DNA of 64,000 bases. It comes from Neckera pumila (Eukaryota > Streptophyta > Bryopsida > Hypnales > Neckeraceae). The notes beneath the pieces were generated by a model that was not told where the DNA came from, made no database searches, and was given only the letters and a program-made list of their open reading frames with translations. The position numbers were made by a program, and so were the translations under genes. Positions 54,978 to 64,000 of the stretch are shown here, in pieces (the first letter of the stretch is position 1; the number at the start of each line of letters is the position of its first letter). Location of the stretch: contig OZ018409.1 of the NCBI GenBank assembly GCA_963969595.1, positions 3,040,501-3,104,500 on the forward strand, written 5' to 3'.

Positions 54978-55576
54978 ACACAAAATAGTGAAATTAGGTT
55001 GCATTGTCAATTGGGTTGCCGTAGAGCATCTCCTACACCCTTCCAAAGAACCCCTCCCCTCTAATTTTTGGATGATAAACAATCAATTCTAGTGTATTTT
55101 ACAGTATATTTTCACTTTCCCCTTCAAATAAGGCCATATTTGAAGGGGTCACTAACCCCTCTATACGCTATATACTCTCTTGGAATTAACAAGGCGTCAT
55201 AATAAATGATAGCTTATTTATTGGTTTTGCAAGTTCTATGATTTATGATTGGTTGGAAGTATAATTTAGGGAGTTGCACTATTACGGGTACAAGTGGCCA
55301 TCCCCTCTACTTTAGATGGATTTGGATTGAAGGGGCCTGGCTATTTAGAAGGCTGCACGAAATGCTCTTACCTGAGATAATATACCTCATGGATCAATGC
55401 TTGTTCCACATGGAGGCGCATGCCACTCTCTAAACCAAGCTTTGAATTGGTGCACAAATCTATAACATTCACATGGCTTTGAATTGATTGCATTACTATA
55501 CAAAAGCAGTAAATAGTTCTATAGTGTGGATTGTTCAAAAGTTAGTTGGGGCGACCTAATTTCACTATTTTGTGTT
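54978..55576 (+). mobile_element. Element E, copy with an internal insertion
   Basis: The ends ACACAAAATAGTGAAATTAG and the complement near 55576 match the other E copies. The interior 'ccacatggaggcgcatgcc' matches 2589-2855. It is longer than the others because of an insertion at 55024-55367. Confidence 0.7.
55024..55367. mobile_element. MITE nested in element E
   Basis: This 344-bp segment begins GAGCATCTCCTAC and ends GAAATGCTC, which are partial inverted repeats, flanked by GTA on the left and TTA on the right. Element E at 2589 lacks it at the equivalent place (ttgccTTAtcc). A TTA-like 3-bp target would suit PIF/Harbinger elements; this class is tentative. Confidence 0.5.
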
Positions 55577-55762
55577 GGGGGCTATAAAACAGAACAAGCA
55601 TTAAGAATGGACCCTATAAATAGCTGTGAAATGGACTTGAGTTGGTTTTGAAATTGATTAGTATTGTCATTGAATGAACCAAGGAAAATGCACTATTAAT
55701 TGCAAGAGCCAATCATTCTCTTTGCTTTCCCCATTTTTCTTTAGAATTGCAAGTAAACCGTT

Positions 55763-55988
55763 CCATTACAAAAAAATTTAGCCCTCAATAAGGCCACTAG
55801 TTTTGCACCCCCATGGTGCAATTATGGGAATTTTTTTTTTTTTAAATTTGGCGTGGCCACATTGGTGCCACATTAGCACCACGTCAGATTGGAATTTTTT
55901 TAAAATTTTTCTTTTCTATAATTGCACCCTGTGGGTGCTGAAAATTACGCACTAGCAGGCTTGTTGAGGGCTAAAATTTTTTGTAATG
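55763..55988. mobile_element. Inverted-repeat MITE J
   Basis: The ends are CATTACAAAAAAATTTAGCC and its complement (GGCTAAAATTTTTTGTAATG). It is about 226 bp. Inner sub-inverted blocks 'ttgcacccccatggtgcaat' and 'attgcaccctgtgggtgc' are present. A fragment related to it occurs in ABCC intron 5 near 14440-14700. Confidence 0.7.
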
Positions 55989-56014
55989 ATTTGAGGTGCT
56001 GGGGCGCTCAAGGG

Positions 56015-56946
56015 TTAACCCCTAAAGTTTCACAACTATGTAATCACCAAAAATGCTCCAAAACTGCCATTTCTAATACAACTACCAAATTTTTGGAAAA
56101 AAACAATTTTTGACACATGTAACCGTAGGATCTTGTAGTGTGATATTTTGAAAACATGTGGTAAAAATTTCAGAAAATTCCACCGTGTGGATCATAAGAT
56201 ATAAGCATTCAAAGTCTTGAAAACCATTTTTTCAATCCTGCGAAAAACCGGGCAGCTGCACTTTGCAAGCTCACTTTTCAATGAAAAAATGCCGATAAAG
56301 GTGGTGCTTCTTTAAACTCAGTTTCCTAAACAAGTTGTATATATGCATGAAAAATTTCACATCATTTGGAATTGTACAACATATAGGAAAAAAATAGCAA
56401 GTAGAAAGAAGTAGAAAATGACTCAAAATACTAAATTGTTAAAAATTTAATCATGGAATTTGAAAATGCCAATCCCAACGGTTGTAATATTGAAATAATC
56501 CATCAACATCCTAAGATTTTATTTTTTTCCAAAAATATTGAAAGTTGAGTTAAATAAACGACTTTAAAAAAAAATTTAGAATAGAGAATCCATAACTGCC
56601 CGCAAACCAAAAACCCTCATAACTTTTGACTCATTGATTGAAATGGAGTGACACAAAGCTGTTTAAGTATATATAAATGTAGAGAACCAATTTCAAAAAA
56701 AAAATTCTGGAAAAAAAGATTTTTTCTGATCTGCCCAAACTACCCGGTTACGAAAAAAAATAACATTTCAGGTCACAACTTTTGACTCGTATTTTGAAAT
56801 GTCATGAAACTTGGTACACATGAAGATATTCCTTGCCCCCACCTTCTATTAAAATTTCAGCCTCAAATATGGATATCTCTAGTCACACGTACCTGCCCAA
56901 AATTTCTATACGGCCCAAAAACGCATGTTGGTCCTTTAGGGGTTAA
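56015..56946 (-). mobile_element. TTAA-flanked element, subfamily A, inverted
   Basis: TTAA lies at 56015-56018 and 56943-56946, with termini CCCCTAAAG and CCTTTAGGGG. It is 932 bp. It is the reverse complement of the layout at 598-1530 along its whole length, including the 'cacacgtacctgccc' end. Confidence 0.8.
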
Positions 56947-58494
56947 GGTGGAAGCACCCAAAACCGTCAGTATTAAGCAAATGTGGTAAATAATTTCTAT
57001 GATTTTTCAAAGAGACAGCTCCCTAGACCACTAAAATTCTCACATAGGTGGCCCCTAAACCAAAATCAACAAAAAACAGTAGTTAGCAAATGAGAATTAG
57101 ATATGTATCCTTCAAATGCATCAACAAATCAAAGCCAAGCATTGCGAGGACTTATTAATGAGAAGTTTGGAGATAGATTTAGTGACAATCTAAAGTATAA
57201 GAATGGGAGCATGGACGCTAATGGGTGTTTCTACCTTTAAGATTCTCTCAATATTGAGCAATATTGACCATAACAACCAAAAGATGAGCAATGCCAAGCC
57301 ATCCACATGTCCACCTCCAAGGCATTATTTGGAATGAATTAGTGTCACTACAACTATACTTTTAGCCTTGTAATAAGCAATTTTTAGATGAACATGTAGG
57401 GCAAAACAAAGCCAATATGAAAGATACAATACAATACATCATAGTCAAATCTTTCATGATTTTGGCACTAGGAAGGTACTTAATCGGGACACCTATAGCA
57501 GAGGCAACCTTCTTTGCCATTATCAAAAGAATGGCCAAGTGAGTGCCTTCTTGCCCCACTTCTTTGTCCAACATCTGTCCGACCCACCGGCTCAATGTTG
57601 AACTTTTTTCTTTTTTTAATAAAACCAAAAGAATACAGCCAATCAACCTCTTAATCCCTTCATATTTATCCTACACAGATTGTAGCTACGTGCCTAACGG
57701 CGCTCTACTATGTAGGGTTTACGTAACTTCATCCATTGCCTTCTCCATTACCCCCAATGAAATACCTTTGGCCCGATAGGGACTGCTTAACAATTCTTCC
57801 AACGCTGTTGGCAAGATTGTTGCTGCTACAGATTATCTAACTTAATCATATACCAAAATTCATTGAGAAATCTCATATTAAATAGCAAATAAGGTAACTA
57901 CACCTAAAATGGACTGATTTTAAAGAGCCCTATTTTTGAAGTGAAAATGAATACAGAGGATATCCAAAACAGTGCCCATTACAAGGACAATTGTTAGGCC
58001 CATTTTGAGTAGTGTGTAGTTCTATTAATAGTATTGTAGAGGTGTGGGTAGAGGTGGCAACCGCACAAGTGGTCCATTTTGGCCTTTTGGATTTATTTGC
58101 TCTTGATTTAACTTCTTATCTATGTCATTTCTTCATGTGCATCAAATCTATTTTGGCATGACTTACATGACACTTTTAGCACCCTACACTTTGCATCTTT
58201 GAAAATTTGTAACTAATTCATAATGTGCCCAAAAATTATGGAACCACTTGCATTTTGATTCATAGTCCTTCATCTATATACAAACTTGTTGTTCATATTC
58301 TACAGCATACTGGTCATGCCATAGAGCTTAACTGTGTGATTTTAGGTGTAGTTACCTTAGACTCAACAATGTTTGAGCCATTGCAAACCTTTGTCTTGTG
58401 TCATTGGTGGTTTCATGGTGCTCAATCACTCAACGTCTGATTGCCATCGCTACATCATTGCATGTACAGTGGGGTACCATTCAAAATGGATTTT
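56947..58494. other. Gene-free interval
   Basis: No gene was recognised. The minus-strand ORF at 57362-57646 (94 codons; LSRWVGQMLDKEVGQEGTHL region) has a protein-like look and could be a transposon-derived remnant, but I cannot name a family. Confidence 0.35.
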
Positions 58495-59215
58495 TTACAT
58501 TTGCAGGGAAGAAATTTCACATCTGCCAACTTTGACAGCCTCTTGAGGGCTGAAAAATTGATCTTTGATTATGAAAGTTTTTTTAACGGTATCATTTCTA
58601 TGTTAGTAATATGTGTACCAAATTTCAAGGCCAAAACATTTACACAAAAGAAGATATTTGAAATCTACCAACATGTGTAATGGTGAGAGAACTTTCACTA
58701 CTACCAACTTTGACACCCTCCCAAGGACTGAATTTTACTTTTTTTTCCTATGAAATTTTTGTTGTAAGACCATCTATATATTGATTACATGTGTAAAAAA
58801 TTTAAAGTCCAAATGTTCCACAAGGAAAAGATATTTGAAATCTACCAATATGTGTTGTTGTGGGAAACAATATCACTACTACCAACTTTAACACTATCCT
58901 AAGGGTTGACAAATTATTTATTTACCATGATTATTTTTTCATGACATCAGTTTCATGTTAATAACATGTGTGCTCAATTTCAGGGTCAAAAGATTCACGC
59001 AAAAAAAGATACCAACATGTGTAATTTTGAGAAAAATTTAAGTATTGCCAACCTTGAGACTATCTCAAGGGCTGAAAAAAACATTTTTTAACATGAAATT
59101 TTTGTCATGAAATCACCTCTATGTTAATAACAAGTGTACCAAATTTCAAGGTCCAAAAATTCACACAAAAAAAGATATTTGAAATCTACCAACATGTGTT
59201 GTGGTGAGAATGATT
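58495..59215 (+). repeat. Tandem array, period about 177 bp, four diverged copies
   Basis: The phrase 'gaaatctaccaacatgtgt' or a variant recurs near 58660, 58837, 59005 and 59180. Each unit also holds 'accaactttgacac', 'aagggctgaaaaa', 'atgaaatttttgt' and 'tgtaccaaatttcaaggtcc'. Spacings between the recurring 'acatgtg' are about 177, 167 and 177 bp. Nucleosome-sized satellite-like array, few copies. Confidence 0.75.
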
Positions 59216-59287
59216 TTTAAAACATCCGTATGAAACTGCAAGTGAGCATTCAAATGATGTTCCGAAAGTACTCAAAATTCAATCTCA

Positions 59288-59528
59288 CTATACAAAATAG
59301 TGAAATTAGGTTTCTCCACACTAATTCCTCAACAATCCACACTATAGAAAGATTTACTGCTTTTGTACAATGATGCATTCAAATCAAAGCCATGTGTACA
59401 CCAGTTCAAGGCTCGGTTCAGAGAGTGGCAGGCACCTCCTTGTAGAACAAGCATTGGTCCATGAGGTAATTTATCTCACGTAAGGCAATCTAATTGACAA
59501 GGCAACCTAAATTCACTACTTTGAGTAG
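59288..59528 (+). mobile_element. Element E, copy 4
   Basis: The ends CTATACAAAATAGTGAAATT and the complement near 59528 match the family. It is about 241 bp. The interior has the 'tccatgaggtaatttatctc' block shared, inverted, with the copy at 54978. Confidence 0.65.
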
Positions 59529-60689
59529 CTCAAATTGGGCTCCAAGCTCACATTGTTGCTCAAACAATATGCAAGACAGTCAAGTAACTATGCTAATGGC
59601 ACTGCATGTTGGCTCCCATGTAAAGCTGAGGGTGCACAAACTCTCGCGGAACGTTGATAATTCCAGTGGACAAGAAAAATGCATGAGATTCAAAATAATA
59701 CCTGATCTTTTGAAATTAGCGGCTTTTGAGTCAATCCTGCCTAGCTGCAGGAATAAGGATTAAGGTAGGAGGCTCTAAAAGTGAGCATGTAAGCGCTAGT
59801 CCACGTTTTTCATATGGTTTCTTGGATGGGATTAATTTTTTGCTCATTTTCCACACAAAGAGAAATAGATTTTGATTGTAACACAAGTCGCATATTTTTG
59901 AAGCATTTTTGAATTACTTATGAATTTTCAAACAAGATGTGTGATAGGTCCCTATTCAATCATGACCCTAGGTCTTCTATAAACCATTCACTTGCAACTG
60001 CTAGAGAGAAATGGGGAAAGCAAGACAACGGTTGGCTGTTGCATTAAATAATAGTTCTTTTATTGATCCATTCAATGACTATAGAAGGTCCATCTAAAGA
60101 CCACCTCATGTCCATTTCAGGTGAGTCTATATGGTGGTTCTAAATGAGCCTCGAGAATTCGAGCCTCCTACCTTAGGTAACCTTTGAGGCTTTTGAGCTG
60201 CCGTGGCCACCAGAAGGCGGTGAGTGGGTGGTAACCAGCTTTGAACCTGGATGAAAACTCATGTAACTACCGCCTTTTGTGGAAGAATATTATCATGTTG
60301 TTACGAACATGATTGTGGATGAAAGTAACTCCGTCGAGCAGACAGATGCTGGCTGGTTACGAAGTGGATTGAGTATTCTGTTAGTGTCTTGTATGGGCCC
60401 ATTCAGTAGTAAATCCATGACTGTTTGCATCTGTAACTTACTGTGGGATATGAGGCAATGAGAAACAGCACTACCGCACCTTGCAGAGAAGGTGACAAAG
60501 AATGCCCAGTAAAAGTCTAATGAAGTCAATTTTACTATTGATTTTTTTTTAAATTACCCTTCATTTACCTAAGCCCAAGTGTTGGATGCCATGTGACATC
60601 CATGTGGTACAATATGAGGCGCGTGCGGGTCTGTTGTGGACGGGCAACTATGAATAGGGGTGACTATGGATTGGGGCGATTGTGGGTCT
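59529..60689. other. Gene-free interval
   Basis: Unique DNA. ORFs at 59494-59763 and 60279-60461 have no recognised domain. No repeats were identified. Confidence 0.35.
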
Positions 60690-62559
60690 TTAACCCCTAA
60701 AGGGTTTTTTACTATGTTATTACCAAAAATGCTCCAAAATTGCCATTTCTAATACAAGTACTAAATTTAAGAATTTTTTTTTTTTGGGACAAGTAACCGT
60801 AGGATCTTGTAGTACACTAGTTCAAGATGTTGTGGAAAAAAGTTTTGAAACTTCTACCCTATGGATTGCAAGATAATAGAGTTTGAATTGACAAAAATCC
60901 TTTTTTTGTCCCTTGCATAAATCCGGGCAGGTGCACTTCATAAGGTCACATTTGTATGAAAAAAAAAAAAAATGATGGTTACTCTCTAGATTCATTCTTC
61001 AAGGCAAGTTGAATACATGCTTGAAAATTTTCAAATCATTTGGAATTGTAAAACATATAGGAAAAAAATAGTAAATAGAAAGAAGTAGAGAATGGTTCAA
61101 AATACTAAGTTGTTAACCATTTATTTAAGGAATTCGAAAATGCCAATCCCAATGGCTATAATTTTTCAATATACAAAATACACCTAATGGATTTTTTTTT
61201 TTTCAAAAATATTAAAAATTGAGTTAAATAAAGGACTTCAAAGGTTATTTTAGAGTAGAGATTTCAAAACTATCCATTAACTACCCTAAACTAAGAATCC
61301 TCATAACTTTTTACTCATTAACCCCTAAAGTTCCTTGACTATGTTCTCACCAAAAATGCTCCAAAACTGCCATTTCTAGTCCAAGTACCAAATTTTTGGA
61401 AAATATCATTTTTTGACACATGTAACCGTGGGATCTTGTCGTACTCTAGTTTGAGAATATGTGGAAAAAATTTCAGAAATTTCCACCATGTAGATTGCAA
61501 GATATTAGCATTTGAAGTGGCAAAAATCCTTTTTTGACCACTGCGAAAAACCGGGCAGCTGCATTTCACAAGGTCAAATCATTATGAAAAAATGTCCAAA
61601 ATGGTTGTGCTTCTTTGGATTCATTCTTCAGGGCAAGTTGGCTACATACATGAAAATTTTCAGATCATTTGGAGTTGTGCAACATATAGGAAAAAAATAG
61701 TAAGTAGAAAGAAGTAGAGAATGATTCAAAATACTAAATTGTTAATAACTAATTTACAAAATTAAAAAATTCCAATCCAAATGGTTGAATTGTTGTTATA
61801 AACAATATACATCCAATAGCAGTATTTTTTTTCAAGAATGTTGACATTTCAAGAAAATAAAGGACTTCAAAGTTTTTTTTGGTGTAGGGATTCCATAACT
61901 GCCCGCAAACTAAAAAGCCTCATAACTTTTGTCTCAACTATTGAAATGCAATGATTCAAAGCTTTTTGAGTACATATAAATCTGAAGAACAAATTTCAAA
62001 TTTTTATTTCTTAAAAAGTGTTTTTTTCAGATCTGCCCGGACTGCCCGAGTTGAGAAATAAACAACATATTGTGCAATAACTCTTTACTCGTATTTCCAA
62101 ATGTCATGAAATTTGAGCATATGAAAGATATTCCTTGTCCCCACATTCTATTAAAATTTCAGCCCAAAATGTGCAAATCTCTGCTCACATGCACCTGCCC
62201 AAAAAAGTTATAAGTCCAAAAAACACAGTCGGGTCCTTTAGGGGGTAACTGAAATGGAGTGATTTAAAGCTTCTCGAGTATATATAAATCTAAAGAACCA
62301 ATTTCAAATTTTTATTTTCTTAAAAAGTGATTTTTAAAGAAGTATTTTGGACTGCCCAAGATGCTCGCCGAATGTTGAAAATCGCATATCATGCAATAAG
62401 TTTTTAACCGTATAATCAAAAAATTTGAAAATTGTTGGGCCTTAAAGCTACTCCTTGAAAAAATGTCGTATTAAATTTTCAAAGAAAAAAATAAAATCTC
62501 CATTCATAGTGAGCTATCCAAAATCACTATGTTGCCAGAAAACGCAGGATAGGGGTTAA
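60690..62559 (-). mobile_element. TTAA-flanked element, subfamily A, carrying a nested copy
   Basis: TTAA lies at 60690-60693 and 62556-62559, with termini CCCCTAAAGG and ATAGGGG. The body is interrupted at 61318-62248 by another subfamily A element. The net length is about 940 bp, close to unbroken copies. After the insert the frame of similarity to 56015-56946 resumes at 'ctgaaatggagtgatttaaagc'. Confidence 0.8.
61318..62248 (-). mobile_element. TTAA-type element, subfamily A, nested
   Basis: It starts TTAACCCCTAAAG at 61318 and ends CTTTAGGGGGTAA at 62248 (the second TTAA mutated to GTAA). It is 931 bp and close in sequence to 56015-56946. It is inserted in the same orientation within its relative at 60690-62559. 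Confidence 0.8.
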
Positions 62560-62870
62560 GGGATACCATGGATGTCAAAGGTCAACCATGGGTCTTGAAA
62601 AGGATGGCTACCGGTCTCAAAGGGCGGGTGTTAACAACCGACTTAGAAGTCTTCAAGGAGCAACTGCGCTTGGCCACGTGGCCAAAGGTAATTGCGGGCA
62701 ACCAAAGGGTGACTGTTAGTGGCCAAAAGTGATTGCGGGCAACCAAAGGATGATTGTTAGTGGCCAAAGGTGATTGCAGATGGCTTAATGTGATTGCACA
62801 TTAGCATAAAAAAATTGCAAGTGGACAAAAGATAACTACACGTGGGCAAAAGACAACTATAGGTGGAAAA
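62560..62870 (+). repeat. 41-bp tandem repeat and decayed units
   Basis: GGCCAAAGGTAATTGCGGGC-type units begin at 62680, 62721 and 62762, giving a period of 41 bp; shorter decayed versions ('ggacaaaagataactac', 'gggcaaaagacaactat') continue to about 62870. No gene. The minus-strand ORF here is repeat-derived. Confidence 0.7.
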
Positions 62871-62989
62871 TGGGTACTTGCAAATAAAGCGCATACTTGT
62901 AAGGACATATGTAAAGGGGCGACAATGGGAAGAAAAAAGCCCAATCTCCTTCGAAACAATAAAAATTGTGAAAAATAAAAGGAGATGTT

Positions 62990-64000
62990 TTGTCCATCTT
63001 CCATTTTTGTTCTTAATTCAACATGACAAATACTACATAATGAGGATGAATCTTTGCAAATTTTAAATAATGAAAAAATATACATTTATATTAAATCTCT
63101 ATCCTTTACTTCTTATTTTAAATATCAACATGACATATAATGAATGATTAGGATGAGTCTTTGAGATCTCCGAAAGATAAACAAAGATTAAATATCTTAC
63201 TTAAATAAATATCCATTCCTTATGTTTTATCTATAAAATCAAAGTGAATAAATAATTCATTATTAGGAAGACTTTTGGAGAATTGATAAAAATAAATACT
63301 AGGGAAGTTCACTTAAATCTCCAACCTTTTATTTTATAGTTTTAGATCAAATGACAAATAATACATAAGTAGGATAACTCTTGGAAATTGCAAAAAGTAA
63401 ATGGAAAAAGTTTGTACTTGACCCTTAAAGGACATTTTATGTCTGAACTTGGTCAAACTTCATTAAATTTCTACAGTAAATATACATTTTGATATTTTTC
63501 AAATGTATTGATGTATGCCTAAAAACTAATCTCATCTTTTCATAATTAAAAACATTAAATTGAACTTTGTATCACTCTTTATAAAAATCATAGAAATTGC
63601 AAAAAATAATACTTTAAACCTTATAAATTTTCTTATGAAAAATAGAAATAATAGTGACAAACATTGTAGTATATTTGATGTACTTTTTGGGCTCACTCTA
63701 AGAGAAATTTGATAGAAGGAGTTCAAAAGTGGTGTATTTTGAACTTTCAAGATGCTATCTTCAAAGTATCACAAAAATTATACTTTTAATAATTTAAAAA
63801 GAAGAAGAAAATGGACTAAAAAGTAAACTATTGTAGCTATATTTTTTTTAATTAAGCTTAAGAACATTTAAAAACAAAAACTATGCAAAATTCAAGATTT
63901 CACTTTCAAAATGCCAGTAGGGCTTGCATTGTCCTTTAAAGGTTAGAACTCTACCTTTTATTTTATTTTTATTTATAAAATCAAAGTGCAAATAATTTAT
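62990..64000 (+). repeat. AT-rich tandem array, period about 110 bp, split by element D
   Basis: Related units start near 63020 ('aacatgacaaatactacata'), 63128, 63240 and 63347, about 107-112 bp apart. Each has an 'aaatctctatcctttacttc'-like block and a 'ggatgaatcttt'-like block. After the element at 63418-63946 the array resumes ('ctaccttttattttattttt', 'caaagtgcaaataattta') and runs off the window. Confidence 0.65.
63418..63946 (-). mobile_element. TTAA-type element, subfamily D, inside the tandem array
   Basis: The ends are TTGACCCTTAAAGGAC (TTAA mutated) and GTCCTTTAAAGGTTAG. It is 529 bp and inverted relative to 53962-54745; shared terminal block 'gcttgcattgtcct' (inverted). Array units flank it on both sides. 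Confidence 0.65.

Noticed and set aside
58495..59215. CRISPR-like repeat array
   Set aside because: Units are contiguous, about 177 bp long and diverged, without unique spacers, in a eukaryotic genome.

Overview
This is nuclear DNA from a plant, very probably a land plant. The genes are split by short GT-AG introns. The proteins are plant-like: an ABCC transporter of the plant MRP type, a secretory neutral ceramidase, a DUF1308 protein and a putative mitochondrial protein. The space between genes is AT-rich and crowded with short inverted-repeat transposons. I cannot name the species. A non-seed plant is only a guess, prompted by compact introns and an atypical catalase.

Layout. 1-9.87 kb: no gene seen; dispersed repeats and MITE-like elements, then an AT-rich desert. 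9.87-18.26 kb (+): an intact 13-exon ABCC transporter with a very short N-terminal domain. 18.3-25.1 kb: repeats, including a transposon inserted precisely into another. 25.8-28.9 kb (+): a five-exon clade-3-type catalase with GC-rich exons, a foldback element in intron 2 and G-boxes upstream. 30.8-35.3 kb (+): an eight-exon neutral ceramidase. 36.05-38.6 kb (-): a four-exon DUF1308/C7orf25-like gene, divergent from a three-exon gene for a small basic, probably mitochondrial protein at 39.18-40.39 kb (+). 42.6-45.65 kb: more transposons. 45.8-48.0 kb (-): a decayed casein kinase 1 gene that still has its introns. 48.2-64 kb: transposons, tandem arrays and a few coding-like remnants, including a 59-residue zinc-ribbon ORF.

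The main pattern outside genes is a family of roughly 0.5-0.95 kb elements whose ends read TTAA-CCCCTAAAGG...CCTTTAGGGG-TTAA. One copy (22741-23568) sits inside another element that has an uninterrupted relative at 42620-43262. Comparing them shows that one TTAA became two, which is the signature of piggyBac-type insertion. No transposase is visible here. A CACTA-type foldback has inserted into one member, and another member has inserted into a tandem array, so relative ages can be read.

The five genes look like independent housekeeping or metabolic loci: membrane transport, peroxide removal, sphingolipid breakdown, an uncharacterised DUF1308 protein and a mitochondrial protein. I see no operon-like system. 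Exon boundaries were inferred by eye from reading-frame continuity, GT/AG signals and remembered family conservation; no alignment or RNA evidence was available.
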